Shown here: positions 42,155 to 51,737 of the stretch, in pieces | How the letters are laid out: each line of letters begins with the position of its first letter | Position numbering within the stretch: position 1 is the stretch's first letter | Assembly: GCA_017548525.1 (NCBI GenBank) | Contig: JAFYZV010000171.1 | Coordinates: 1-54,591 of the forward strand | DNA from: Prevotella sp. | GTDB taxonomy: Bacteria > Bacteroidota > Bacteroidia > Bacteroidales > Bacteroidaceae | Length of the DNA stretch: 54,591 nt | Direction: 5' to 3' | Notes under the pieces: model-generated | The model's database searches: none | Told to the model about the DNA's origin: nothing | The model's input: only the letters and a program-made list of their open reading frames with translations | Program-made: the position numbers and the translations under genes

Positions 42155-44206
42155 ATGAAAAAGAATCTATTGTTACAGGCATTGTTGCTGTTTGCCTTTT
42201 CTGCCGTGTGGGCGCAGAATCCCTATTTGCCTTTGTGGGAACATTTACCAGACGGGGAACCCCGTGTGTTTGAAGACCCTGACAACCCAGGGAAGTATCG
42301 TGCGTATATCATTGGGTCACACGATATAACCTATTCAGCTTATTGTGGAAACGACATTAGGATGTGGTCAGCTCCCGTGGAGGACTTATCCCAATGGCGT
42401 GATGAAGGTCCCATCTTCAGCTATTTCGTCAATGGGCAGTGGGATACGATGTATGCCCCTGACCTTGTGGAAGTAAAAGACAAAGCTACAGGCAAGAAAA
42501 CATACTATCTCTATCCGCATTCAAGAGGATGGGGACGGGTGGCGATGGTCTGCAAGGGCGACCGCCCCAATGGTCCTTTCACGCCTGTCAACCTCACAGA
42601 GGATGGGCGGAGGTGCGTGGAAGGCTCATTGATAGACTTTGACCCATCGGTTTTCGTTGAACAAGTCACAGACAAAAACGACCCAGACTACGCAAGAGGC
42701 TACCGCGCATACGTCTATTATGGCTTCCGTCATTCCACGGCATATGAGCTGGATCCTAACAATATGTATGCTGTGCGTCCTGGAACAGAGATTCATGATT
42801 ATTTCATTCCCGCAAGCGAGCGGTATGGTGTGGTGCGTGATCCCGAAGGAACGCAATATCCGTCACTCTATCAAGGTCAAAATCCTGGTGACTTCAATTT
42901 CTTTGAGGCTTCCTCCATTCGTCAAGTTGGTAACAAGTATGTCATGGTGTTCTCAGGTTATTCAGGACCTGACTATGGGTTGGGATCCACCAATTCGGCT
43001 CTCCGTTATGCCTTTGGCGACTCTCCATTGGGGCCTTGGCGTTCTGGGGGCGTGTTGGTAGATTCTCGCGGTGTTGTTCCCAATGAAGATGGAACACACC
43101 TTACCACCACTAATTTTGCTCATAACACACACGGTTCCATTCAGGAAATCAATGGTCAATGGTATGTGTTCTATCATCGTCCACCACGGGGATTTGGCAA
43201 TGCCCGTCAGGCGATGGTGGCTCCTGTCAAGATAGTTTGGGATAAGAAGTCGGTAGCTGATGGCGGAATCGTCAAGATAACCGCATACGACCCTTATAGT
43301 AAGAACAATGAATGGACGGCTGCTGCCTCTGATGGCACGGAATATAGAGGAGCGGAAATAACTTCCGAGGGATTCCAGATTTATGGCCTTCCACCATATC
43401 AATATTATTCTGCAGGTATCGCCTGTTATATCACAGGCAATGAATGGTTGCAGGATTCTTTTGATAATTGGGATAATAGCATGGACTTGGCTGGTATTAC
43501 TAATGGCGGTATCATTGGTTTCAAATATTTTGGATTCGGAGGACTTTCCAAAGATACAAAAGGAATCAAGGCATTTGCAGGTGCAAAGAAGGGCGATGGC
43601 ACAATGTTGAATCTGCGCCTTACTCCAAGTGGGAAGGGAGCATTCAAGATTCGTGTGATGCTTGATGGCCCATACGCCAATGACACGTGGAAAGGACGTG
43701 AGATAGGTGTGTTAGACATTCCAGCCGATGCAGCACAAGAGGCAAGAAATTACCAATTGCCCGTTTCCGCTGTGGAAGGTCTTAAAGGGAAACATGCCGT
43801 ATATCTCGTTGTGGAAGGACCAGAGGTTCCACAGCCCCAGAGAGAGCAACCTCGATTTGGAGGAATGCAGCGACAGCCACAACGCCCAACTGGCTTGTTT
43901 GACCTTCACGGCATCGGTTTTTCAAATTCTACAATACCGTTTGTCTCCCCTGTCGTACCCCAGGCGAGTATCTTGGTAGACGGCAAGTCGCTTAACTTGC
44001 CCTCGACGCCCATCCGTTGTTCCAATGCCAATGGCTATACCGATGCCACACGCTATCAAGTGTATGCGCCCTTAACAGACCATTCCGTCATCACCGCCAC
44101 AGCATCCAACCCAGACGTAAAGGTTGAGGTGAGTCCTATCGTAGCTGGCAGGGCGACAGTTAAGATGACGTATAAGGGTAATGTGAAGATATATCTTCTC
44201 AATTAA
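42155..44206 (+). CDS. Secreted GH43 family glycoside hydrolase
   Basis: 683 residues with a signal peptide (LLLQALLLFAFSAVWAQ). The five-bladed propeller of GH43 is visible: the first Asp in RVFEDPDNPGKYRAYIIGSHD, a modulating Asp in MYAPDLVEV and the likely general acid Glu in FNFFEASSIRQVGNKYVMVFSG. GH43 enzymes release arabinose or xylose, or act on galactans. The C-terminal 250 residues are beta-rich and may hold a carbohydrate-binding part. A Pro/Gln-rich linker (PQPQREQPRFGGMQRQPQRP) is present near residues 564-583. The substrate is not defined. It is monocistronic, with its own promoter. Confidence 0.87.
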   Translation: MKKNLLLQALLLFAFSAVWAQNPYLPLWEHLPDGEPRVFEDPDNPGKYRAYIIGSHDITYSAYCGNDIRMWSAPVEDLSQWRDEGPIFSYFVNGQWDTMYAPDLVEVKDKATGKKTYYLYPHSRGWGRVAMVCKGDRPNGPFTPVNLTEDGRRCVEGSLIDFDPSVFVEQVTDKNDPDYARGYRAYVYYGFRHSTAYELDPNNMYAVRPGTEIHDYFIPASERYGVVRDPEGTQYPSLYQGQNPGDFNFFEASSIRQVGNKYVMVFSGYSGPDYGLGSTNSALRYAFGDSPLGPWRSGGVLVDSRGVVPNEDGTHLTTTNFAHNTHGSIQEINGQWYVFYHRPPRGFGNARQAMVAPVKIVWDKKSVADGGIVKITAYDPYSKNNEWTAAASDGTEYRGAEITSEGFQIYGLPPYQYYSAGIACYITGNEWLQDSFDNWDNSMDLAGITNGGIIGFKYFGFGGLSKDTKGIKAFAGAKKGDGTMLNLRLTPSGKGAFKIRVMLDGPYANDTWKGREIGVLDIPADAAQEARNYQLPVSAVEGLKGKHAVYLVVEGPEVPQPQREQPRFGGMQRQPQRPTGLFDLHGIGFSNSTIPFVSPVVPQASILVDGKSLNLPSTPIRCSNANGYTDATRYQVYAPLTDHSVITATASNPDVKVEVSPIVAGRATVKMTYKGNVKIYLLN

Positions 44207-44214
44207 TTATTACA

Positions 44215-44294
44215 ATGCATAATTCTTGATGCATAATGCTTAATTGCCGTTCGGCATAAATCCCATTAAGCATTATGCATTAAGAATTAAGCAT
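44215..44294. repeat. 80-base near-perfect palindrome between convergent genes
   Basis: 30-base arms 44215-44244 and 44265-44294 match at 28 of 30. The 20-base loop itself contains the small hairpin TGCC/GGCA around GTTC (44245-44256). A+T-rich repeats made of TGCATAATGCTTAAT-like words are, from memory, dispersed in Bacteroidota genomes. It fills the whole gap between the GH43 stop and the stop of the convergent gene, so it can act as a bidirectional terminator. Confidence 0.75.
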
Positions 44295-44666
44295 TTATAA
44301 TATTTGTCTCATTCTCTTTCGTAAGTTGACCATCGCAAGGGGGCAACCTTGGAAGATGAGTTCAAATTGTTGTGTCAAAACCAATCCAGCCATATGCCTT
44401 ATTTCATGATTGGTATACCCTTGTGAGATGTATGGGGAGAGGCTAAAGCAATGACGCTTGACGGCATCATCCTTGATGTGGGCATCATCTAATGCCATTG
44501 TCATACTAACGTATGTCTTCTTGACAAGGGCGTATGCCTCATGATGGGTTTTAGGTTGGTGGGTGATGATTACTTTTATGTGGAAAATAGTGCTGTGTTG
44601 CCCTCTTTGCCCTAATTCGTAAATCTTGGCAACATGGTTAATCCTGGTGTTTTGATGGTCAATCAT
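44295..44666 (-). CDS. Hypothetical protein, 123 residues
   Basis: Chosen start ATG 44666 (MIDHQNTRINHVAKIYEL), since a -7 box (CAAAGATA at 44688-44695, TATCTTTG on the minus strand) puts transcription start about 15 bases ahead. The longer in-frame ATG at 44771 lies upstream of this promoter. The sequence has many His and Lys, no signal peptide and no motif known to me. The downstream palindrome acts as its terminator. The small size and the lack of a recognisable family mean it could still be a spurious frame, but the promoter and coding-like composition favour a real gene. Confidence 0.5.
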   Translation of the reverse strand: MIDHQNTRINHVAKIYELGQRGQHSTIFHIKVIITHQPKTHHEAYALVKKTYVSMTMALDDAHIKDDAVKRHCFSLSPYISQGYTNHEIRHMAGLVLTQQFELIFQGCPLAMVNLRKRMRQIL

Positions 44667-44790
44667 ATCCTTTTTTTCAATTTTCGACAAAGATATGATA
44701 TGGTTGTGCCAAATCTTGACACAACAACGGAAAAATGATAAAAAATTAAAGATACCTACTGTTTTTACCAATGATTATTTTTTATTTTTC

Positions 44791-44821
44791 TTGCATATTT
44801 GGCAATCTTCAGTTATTTTTG
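44791..44821 (+). promoter_or_regulatory. Promoter of the acetylesterase/NUDIX operon
   Basis: TTG (44791-44793), exactly 20 bases, then TATTTTTG (44814-44821). Predicted +1 is about 44828 and the ATG is at 44850. Full match to the Bacteroidota consensus. Confidence 0.75.
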
Positions 44822-44849
44822 CAATCAAATACTTAGAAATATTGAAACG

Positions 44850-46280
44850 ATGAGAAAAACCTATTTTACAGCACTTGTGGCATTCCTTTTCTTCTCTGTG
44901 GAATGTCAAGCAAAAGTAAGACTTCCCCACATCTTGGGTGATAACATGGTTTTGCAACAAGACACTAATGTTCGCCTATGGGGTTGGGATACGCCAGGGA
45001 AGAAAGTAACGGTCACTACCTCATGGGATAATACGTCTGTTTCTGCCAAGACTGGCAACGATGGGCTATGGACGGTAAGCGTGAAGACCCCCAAGGCAAG
45101 TTACAATCCCTATACGATTACCTTTGATGATGGCGAGAAAACCACGTTGAAAGACATCCTTTTTGGTGAGGTTTGGGTCTGTGCTGGCCAGTCTAACATG
45201 GAGATGCCCATGAAGGGTTTTGACAATTGCCCTGTCGAAGGATATAATGATTATGTGATAGAGGCAAAGCAATTCCACGGCATCCACTATGTAAAGATTC
45301 CCAGTGTGATGTCGATGCGCCCTTTGGATGATGCTGATTGTCAATGGAAGGCAATCGATCCCTCCACTATTGGCGACTGCTCTGCTACGGGATATTTCTT
45401 TGCTCGTATGGTGAATAAGGCGATAGATGTCCCCATTGGCTTGGTGATGGCAAATAAAGGTGGTACGCGTGTGGAGAGTTGGCTCGATGCTGCCAACCTT
45501 CAACGATACACAACGGAAAGTCTCGACTCAATGGAGAATGTGCGAAAGTTCTCATGGGATTTTCTCAGGCCATTGGTATGGGGGAATGGCACTTTCCGTC
45601 CCATCCTCAATTACACAGTGAAGGGCATCCTCTTTTACCAAGGTTGTTCTAATGTGGGTGATCCCAAGGGACAATACACCAGTCGATTGAAGTTGTTGGT
45701 GGAGCAATGGCGGCGTGATTTCGCACAAGATGATATTCCTTTCTATTTTGTCGAAATATGCCCTTATTTCAATGATGATGTGAATGGTGATTGGGGCGCA
45801 AAGCTCCGCGAGCAACAGTTCAATGCCCAGAAAGTGATTCCCAATAGTGCATTGGTGTGTACCAATGACTTGGTGTACCCTTGGGAGACACAACAAATCC
45901 ATCCTTGTCAAAAGCGACAGGTGGGTGAGCGGTTGGCATACCATGCCCTCCATAGGGATTATGGGATGGAAAGCATATTATGCGAAAGCCCGAGTGTGAA
46001 GGAATGGAAGTTTAGTGGAGACACGTGCTATGTGCAGATACAGAACCATTATAATGCCATCAGCAGATATGAGGACATCCAGGGATTTGAGTTGGCGGGA
46101 GCCGACAAGGTGTTCCATAAGGCGAATGCCAGGTATTATTGGACTCAAGGGATTATCGTCACTTCGCCAGAGGTAAAAGAACCTGTGGCAGTACGTTATT
46201 GTTTCAGGAATTTCCAATTAGGCAACGTGAAAAATGCCGCAGGTCTTCCATTGTTTCCTTTTAGGAGTGATGACTGGTAG
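44850..46280 (+). CDS. Secreted sialate O-acetylesterase-like (SGNH) esterase
   Basis: 476 residues from ATG 44850 (MRKTYFTALVAFLFFSV), with a signal peptide; the earlier in-frame ATG at 44799 overlaps the promoter. An N-terminal beta-rich domain (MVLQQDTNVRLWGWDTPGKKVTV) precedes the SGNH hydrolase with the nucleophile block VCAGQSNMEMPM, the oxyanion Asn region (GLVMANKGGTRVESWL) and the terminal catalytic IHPCQKRQVGERLA (His). This is the layout of family 9-O-acetylesterases, which remove acetyl groups from sialic acids or from plant polysaccharides such as xylan and rhamnogalacturonan. The local GH43 and GH105 genes favour a plant glycan, but sialic acid remains possible. It is 6 bases ahead of the NUDIX gene. 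Confidence 0.88.
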   Translation: MRKTYFTALVAFLFFSVECQAKVRLPHILGDNMVLQQDTNVRLWGWDTPGKKVTVTTSWDNTSVSAKTGNDGLWTVSVKTPKASYNPYTITFDDGEKTTLKDILFGEVWVCAGQSNMEMPMKGFDNCPVEGYNDYVIEAKQFHGIHYVKIPSVMSMRPLDDADCQWKAIDPSTIGDCSATGYFFARMVNKAIDVPIGLVMANKGGTRVESWLDAANLQRYTTESLDSMENVRKFSWDFLRPLVWGNGTFRPILNYTVKGILFYQGCSNVGDPKGQYTSRLKLLVEQWRRDFAQDDIPFYFVEICPYFNDDVNGDWGAKLREQQFNAQKVIPNSALVCTNDLVYPWETQQIHPCQKRQVGERLAYHALHRDYGMESILCESPSVKEWKFSGDTCYVQIQNHYNAISRYEDIQGFELAGADKVFHKANARYYWTQGIIVTSPEVKEPVAVRYCFRNFQLGNVKNAAGLPLFPFRSDDW

Positions 46281-46286
46281 TAATTG

Positions 46287-46811
46287 ATGAAACATCCATT
46301 AGATAAGTTTAAGTATTGTCCCGTTTGTGGTAGTCAACACTTCATGCCGAATAGCATGAAGAGCAAGTTTTGCCATGAATGTGGTTTTGAATATTTTATG
46401 AATCCCAGCTCCGCCAATGTCGCTTTTATCCGCAATGATAGGGGGGAGTTGTTGGTGACACGTAGGAAAAACGACCCCGCCAAAGGAACTCTTGACCTCC
46501 CAGGCGGGTTTGCTGACATCGGTGAGGATGCGGAGCAGGGTGTTGTGCGGGAGGTGAAGGAGGAGACGGGGCTTGATGTCACGTCTGTCAAATACTTGTT
46601 TAGCCATGCTAATCTGTATCTTTATAGTGGGTTGCCAATACCCACTCTTGACCTTTTTTTCCAATGTGAGGTGAAGGATTGTCATACGCTTCATGCTTCA
46701 GACGATGCAGAAACGTGTATGTGGATGTCAATTACTGACATCGATTTATCAGATTTTGGACTTATGTCTGTACGAGAAGGGCTTGGAAGATACCTAAGCC
46801 AATTTACTTAA
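46287..46811 (+). CDS. NUDIX hydrolase with N-terminal zinc ribbon
   Basis: 174 residues. The ATG at 46287 is preferred to the in-frame TTG just before it. A zinc ribbon (CPVCGSQHF ... FCHECGFEYF) at residues about 11-34 is followed by the NUDIX box GGFADIGEDAEQGVVREVKEETGLDV. The order of zinc ribbon plus NUDIX is like that of NudC-type NADH pyrophosphatases, although the protein is shorter. NUDIX enzymes hydrolyse nucleoside diphosphates linked to another group. It follows the esterase gene by 6 bases and likely shares its transcript. The substrate is not known. Confidence 0.9.
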   Translation: MKHPLDKFKYCPVCGSQHFMPNSMKSKFCHECGFEYFMNPSSANVAFIRNDRGELLVTRRKNDPAKGTLDLPGGFADIGEDAEQGVVREVKEETGLDVTSVKYLFSHANLYLYSGLPIPTLDLFFQCEVKDCHTLHASDDAETCMWMSITDIDLSDFGLMSVREGLGRYLSQFT

Positions 46812-46891
46812 AATATCTAAATAAAGCACAAAATATTTTGAAAAAACAGAAAAATAGCCTATATATATAATGTATAAGCGAAAGAAATCAT

Positions 46892-46899
46892 TACTTTTG
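46892..46899 (+). promoter_or_regulatory. -7 box of topA
   Basis: TACTTTTG fits TAnnTTTG. Predicted +1 is about 46906, with ATG 46927 after about 21 bases. Confidence 0.6.
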
Positions 46900-46926
46900 C
46901 GCCCTAAATAATTAGGCATCGCAATT

Positions 46927-49260
46927 ATGCAAGAGAATTTAGTGATTGTAGAGAGTCCTGCTAAGGCAAAGACCATTGAGAAGTTTTTGGGTAATGATTT
47001 CAAGGTGATGTCGTCATACGGACACATCCGCGACTTGAAGAAAAAGGAAATCAGTATAGATATGGACCGATTGAGTCCTGATTATGAGATTCCTGAAGAA
47101 AAACAAAAGTTAGTTGCAGACCTTAAGGCAAAAGCAAAGAAAGCCAAGCAAGTGTGGCTTGCTTCCGATGAAGACCGCGAAGGAGAGGCAATTTCATGGC
47201 ATTTGTGTGAGGTGTTAGGGTTGGATGAGAATGTTACCAACCGCATCGTTTTCCATGAGATAACCAAGCCCGCCATACTGGAAGCCATCCAACATCCCCG
47301 ACGTTTAGACATGAATTTGGTGAATGCACAACAGGCACGTCGTGTCCTTGACCGTTTGGTGGGATTCAAGCTGTCGCCTGTGTTATGGCGTAAGGTGAAG
47401 CCGTCTCTCTCCGCCGGGCGTGTGCAGAGCGTTGCCGTGCGTTTGATAGTAGAACGTGAGCGTGACATCCAGTCGTTCCAAAGTGAGCCTTATTTTCGTG
47501 TACATGCCGTATTCACCTTGACGGGCAATGAGACAGAGACGGAGGTGAAGGCTGAATTGGATACTCGTTTCAAGACACATGAGGAGGCATTGGCATTTTT
47601 GGAGATTTGCAAGAATTCTTCTTTTGAAGTGTCATCCGTCAGTAAGAAACCCTTGAAGCGTGTTCCCGCCCCACCTTTTACCACTTCTACTTTACAGCAG
47701 GAGGCGGCAAGGAAATTGGGATTCTCCGTGAGCCAGACCATGATGGTGGCACAACGCCTTTATGAGAACGGATTGATCACTTATATGCGAACGGATAGCG
47801 TGAATCTTTCCAAACTCTGCCTTGCTACCAGTAAGGAGCAAGTAATCAACCTCTATGGAAAGGAATACAGTCAGGTGCGCAATTTCCATACCAAGACAAA
47901 AGGGGCTCAAGAAGCCCATGAGGCCATCCGACCTACCGACATGTCGGCAATGAGTATCAATGGTTCGTCCCAGGAGAAACGTCTTTATGAGTTAATATGG
48001 AAGCGTACTGCCGCCTCGCAGATGGCAGACGCAAAGATTGAAAAGACCACCGTGGAGATTTCCTTGTCAAATCCTTCCGCTACATCGACGAAAGGTGGTG
48101 CAGTCAAGCATCTCTTTATAGCCAATGGTGAGGTCATCACCTTTGACGGGTTCCTCAAGGTTTACCGTGAATCTACGGACGATGAAGAAAACGGAATGGA
48201 GGAATTTTCACATATCTTACCTGACTTGAAGCAAGGTGACGTCCTACAACGCAAGGAGATTAGTGCCATCGAGCGATTCAGCTCGGGTCCCATTCGATAT
48301 ACAGAGGCCAGCTTGGTGCATAAATTGGAAGAGCTTGGCATCGGTCGCCCATCCACATACGCGCCTACTATCAGCACGATACAGCAACGGGAATATGTAC
48401 AGAAAGGTGATAAGAAGGGCGAAGAGCGCAGTTTCTCCATTGACACACTCAAGGGCGATAAGGTGGTGTCGAAGTGTAAGAAGGAAATTGTGGGCAATGA
48501 GAAGGGCAAACTTTTGCCTACGGACATCGGCATTGTGGTGAATGACTTCCTAATGCAAAATTTCCCAAACATCTTGGATTACCATTTCACCGCCAACATT
48601 GAGGAAGAATTTGACAGCATCGCGGCAGGGAAGTCGGAGTGGAACAATGTCATTAGAGGATTCTACAAACACTTTGAACCCGAGGTGGAGAATGTCATCA
48701 ATGCACGATCAGAGCATAAGGCTGGTGAAAGGCAACTGGGCGTGGATCCCAAGACGGGAAGACCCGTGTACGCCAAGATTGGCCGATTTGGTCCCGTTAT
48801 CCAGATTGGTGATGCCGATGACAACCAAAAACCCGAATTTGCGCAGATTCCTTCTGACAAGAGCATGGAGACTATCACCTTGGATGAGGCAATGGAATTG
48901 TTTAAGTTGCCACGTACCGTGGGACTCTATGAGGGTACGCCCGTCGTAATTGGCAAGGGAAAATTTGGTCCATACGTGATGCACGACCACAAATATGTGT
49001 CGCTACCTAAAACGGAAGACCCGATGTCTGTCACCCTTGAAACCGCCATCTCACTCATTACAGAAAAGCGGCAGCAAGACAAGGAACGTCACCTGAAAGC
49101 CTTTGATGAGAACCCGAAGATGGAAATTCTTAATGGTAGGTATGGTCCTTATATCGTTTGTGATGGTAAGAACTATCGAATCCCCAAGGCTCTTCATTCG
49201 AAAGTGAAGGAACTGACTTATCAAGAATGCTTGGAAATCATGGAAAAGACGAAGAAATAA
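46927..49260 (+). CDS. topA: DNA topoisomerase I (type IA)
   Basis: 777 residues. Type IA topoisomerase that relaxes negative supercoils. The Toprim domain opens VIVESPAKAKTIEKFLG with ASDEDREGEAISWHL, and the nucleophile is Tyr286 in GLITYMRTDSVNLS. The C-terminal part holds several short beta-rich repeats ending in the pattern GRYGPYIVCDGK, as in Bacteroidota TopA, instead of the zinc fingers of E. coli TopA. No internal frameshift was seen. It is followed after 22 bases by aroK, suggesting a single transcript with aroK, speA and argB. Confidence 0.97.
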   Translation: MQENLVIVESPAKAKTIEKFLGNDFKVMSSYGHIRDLKKKEISIDMDRLSPDYEIPEEKQKLVADLKAKAKKAKQVWLASDEDREGEAISWHLCEVLGLDENVTNRIVFHEITKPAILEAIQHPRRLDMNLVNAQQARRVLDRLVGFKLSPVLWRKVKPSLSAGRVQSVAVRLIVERERDIQSFQSEPYFRVHAVFTLTGNETETEVKAELDTRFKTHEEALAFLEICKNSSFEVSSVSKKPLKRVPAPPFTTSTLQQEAARKLGFSVSQTMMVAQRLYENGLITYMRTDSVNLSKLCLATSKEQVINLYGKEYSQVRNFHTKTKGAQEAHEAIRPTDMSAMSINGSSQEKRLYELIWKRTAASQMADAKIEKTTVEISLSNPSATSTKGGAVKHLFIANGEVITFDGFLKVYRESTDDEENGMEEFSHILPDLKQGDVLQRKEISAIERFSSGPIRYTEASLVHKLEELGIGRPSTYAPTISTIQQREYVQKGDKKGEERSFSIDTLKGDKVVSKCKKEIVGNEKGKLLPTDIGIVVNDFLMQNFPNILDYHFTANIEEEFDSIAAGKSEWNNVIRGFYKHFEPEVENVINARSEHKAGERQLGVDPKTGRPVYAKIGRFGPVIQIGDADDNQKPEFAQIPSDKSMETITLDEAMELFKLPRTVGLYEGTPVVIGKGKFGPYVMHDHKYVSLPKTEDPMSVTLETAISLITEKRQQDKERHLKAFDENPKMEILNGRYGPYIVCDGKNYRIPKALHSKVKELTYQECLEIMEKTKK

Positions 49261-49282
49261 CCCATTCAACAAAGAAGCAACA

Positions 49283-49810
49283 TTGATTAGGATTATTATC
49301 ATCGGCTATATGGGAGCGGGCAAGACCACCGTGGGGAGAGCCCTCGCCAAGGACTTGGGCGTTCCTTTCTATGACTTGGATTGGTATATACAGAACCGTA
49401 TGCGAAAGACGGTCAAGCAAATCTTTGATGAACGTGGAGAGGAAGGTTTCCGTATAATCGAACGCAACATGTTACATGAAGTGGCGGAGTTTGAGAACGT
49501 TGTCCTCAGTTGTGGTGGAGGAACCCCCTGTTTCTTCGACAACATGGATTATATGAACCAACAAGGAGAGACGGTCTACCTCAAGGCAACGCCTGAGGTA
49601 TTGTATGGGCATCTCAAGATTGGCAAGTCCGTGCGCCCTCTTCTGCTCAACAAGACCCCCGATGAGGTTCAGGCTTTCATCCGCGAACAACTTGCATACC
49701 GTGAGGCGTTTTATTCCAAGGCAAAGAATACACTTGACGTGAATCTCTTGGACAATTTCGAGAAAATCAAGATTTCCGTGCAGAAAGTACGCGAACTCAT
49801 TAATATCTGA
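49283..49810 (+). CDS. aroK: Shikimate kinase
   Basis: 175 residues. It phosphorylates shikimate in the aromatic amino acid pathway. The Walker A motif GYMGAGKTT is at residues 8-16, with the DLDWYIQ shikimate-binding block, ERGEEGFRIIERNML and the CGGGTPCF motif. The start is most likely the TTG at 49283, since the first ATG in frame lies within the P-loop. It sits between topA and speA with 22- and 26-base gaps. Confidence 0.94.
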   Translation: MIRIIIIGYMGAGKTTVGRALAKDLGVPFYDLDWYIQNRMRKTVKQIFDERGEEGFRIIERNMLHEVAEFENVVLSCGGGTPCFFDNMDYMNQQGETVYLKATPEVLYGHLKIGKSVRPLLLNKTPDEVQAFIREQLAYREAFYSKAKNTLDVNLLDNFEKIKISVQKVRELINI

Positions 49811-49836
49811 CACCATATTCCCCTAAACAACTACCT

Positions 49837-51729
49837 ATGAAGAAATGGACGATTGAAGACTCAAAGGAACTGTACAACATCAATGGGTGGGGTACTTCGT
49901 ATTTTGGCATCAATGAAAAGGGCAATGTCTTTGTCACGCCATGTAAGGACAATACGCAAATAGACCTGCGGGAGGTCATGGACGAGCTCGCCCTGCGCGA
50001 TGTACAGTCTCCCGTGTTACTGCGCTTTTCAGACATCCTTGACAACCGTATCGAGAAGACGGCAAGCTGTTTTAAGAAAGCCAAGGATGAATATGGATAC
50101 AAGGGAGAGAATTTCATTATCTACCCTATCAAGGTCAACCAGATGCAGCCTGTGGTGGAAGAGATTATCTCGCATGGCAAGAAATTCAATCTCGGATTGG
50201 AAGCTGGTTCCAAGCCTGAGCTACATGCCGTGATTGCCGTGCAATGCCAAAGCGACTCACTTATCATCTGCAATGGCTATAAAGACCAAAGCTATATCGA
50301 GTTAGCTCTATTGGCGCAGAAGATGGGCAAACGCATTTTCATCGTCGTGGAGAAGCTCAACGAGTTGGATATTATCGCTAAGGCAGCCAAGAAACTCAAT
50401 GTCAAACCCAATCTCGGCATACGCATCAAGCTGGCGTCGAGTGGGTCGGGCAAGTGGGAGGAGAGTGGCGGCGATGCCTCCAAGTTTGGTCTAACGAGTG
50501 CGGAACTGCTTCGCGCCCTCCAGATTCTTGATGACAAGGGTATGCACGACTGCCTACGGCTAATCCATTTCCACATCGGTAGCCAAATCACCAAGATTCG
50601 GCGCATTCAGACCGCCCTGCGCGAGGCGGCGCAATTCTATATCCAACTGCATAAGATGGGATATAATGTGGACTTCGTAGATTGTGGCGGTGGACTTGGC
50701 GTTGACTATGACGGCACACGCTCCTCGAGCAGCGAGAGTTCGGTCAATTATTCCATCCAGGAGTATGTCAACGACTGTATCTATCAGTTTGTGGAGGCAT
50801 CAAATAAAAATGGCATTCCGCACCCTAATCTCATCACGGAGAGTGGACGTTCATTGGCAGCTCATCATAGCGTGTTGGTCATTGATGTGTTGGAGACAGC
50901 AAGCCTTCCCGAAATGCCCGAGGAGTTTGAGGCAAAAGAGACAGACCATCAATTGGTGAAAGACCTATATGAGATCTGGGATAATCTCAACTCGCGGTCG
51001 ATGCTCGAAGACTGGCACGATGCCGAGCAGATACGCGAGGAGGCTCTCGAACTCTTCTCACATGGGTTGATAGATCTCAAGACACGAGCGGAGATAGAGA
51101 GTATGTTCTGGAGCGTATGCCGTGAGATCAATGCCATCGCCAAGTCGCTCAAGCATGTGCCAGAGGAACTGAAGGGCTTGGATAAACTGTTGGCAGACAA
51201 GTATTTTTGCAATTTCTCGTTGTTCCAGAGCCTCCCTGACTCTTGGGCAATCGATCAACTTTTCCCCATCGTACCCATCCAGCGGCTTGACGAAAGACCC
51301 ACCCGCAACGCCACGTTGCAGGACATCACGTGCGATTCCGATGGCAAGATAGCTAATTTCGTTACCAACCGCCACATCGGACACGTGCTGCCTGTTCACT
51401 CTCTGAAGCGCAATGAGGACTATTACCTTGGTGTATTCCTCGTGGGAGCCTACCAGGAAATCCTCGGGGATATGCACAATCTCTTTGGCGACACCAATGC
51501 CGTACATGTCTCTGTCAAGGATGGACACTATCATATTGACCAGATTTTCGATGGCGAGACGGTTGAGGAGGTTCTCGACTATGTGCAATACAACCCCAAG
51601 AGATTGGTGCGACAATTGGAGATATGGGTCGCAAAGAGTGTTAAGCAAGGTAAAATCTCCCTTGAGGAAGGAAAGGAATTCTTGTCTAACTACCGTTCTG
51701 GGCTGTATGGCTACACCTATTTAGAATAA
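49837..51729 (+). CDS. speA: Biosynthetic arginine decarboxylase
   Basis: 630 residues. SpeA converts arginine to agmatine, the first step of one putrescine/polyamine route. The PLP lysine is Lys99 in FIIYPIKVNQMQ, and the fold is alanine-racemase-like with HFHIGSQIT and FVDCGGGLGVDYDG, and the C-terminal IDQIFDGET. The stop lies 8 bases ahead of argB, which makes an arginine precursor. The two genes thus link arginine synthesis and use in one operon, along with topA and aroK upstream. Confidence 0.96.
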   Translation: MKKWTIEDSKELYNINGWGTSYFGINEKGNVFVTPCKDNTQIDLREVMDELALRDVQSPVLLRFSDILDNRIEKTASCFKKAKDEYGYKGENFIIYPIKVNQMQPVVEEIISHGKKFNLGLEAGSKPELHAVIAVQCQSDSLIICNGYKDQSYIELALLAQKMGKRIFIVVEKLNELDIIAKAAKKLNVKPNLGIRIKLASSGSGKWEESGGDASKFGLTSAELLRALQILDDKGMHDCLRLIHFHIGSQITKIRRIQTALREAAQFYIQLHKMGYNVDFVDCGGGLGVDYDGTRSSSSESSVNYSIQEYVNDCIYQFVEASNKNGIPHPNLITESGRSLAAHHSVLVIDVLETASLPEMPEEFEAKETDHQLVKDLYEIWDNLNSRSMLEDWHDAEQIREEALELFSHGLIDLKTRAEIESMFWSVCREINAIAKSLKHVPEELKGLDKLLADKYFCNFSLFQSLPDSWAIDQLFPIVPIQRLDERPTRNATLQDITCDSDGKIANFVTNRHIGHVLPVHSLKRNEDYYLGVFLVGAYQEILGDMHNLFGDTNAVHVSVKDGHYHIDQIFDGETVEEVLDYVQYNPKRLVRQLEIWVAKSVKQGKISLEEGKEFLSNYRSGLYGYTYLE

Positions 51730-51737
51730 AGAAGACA

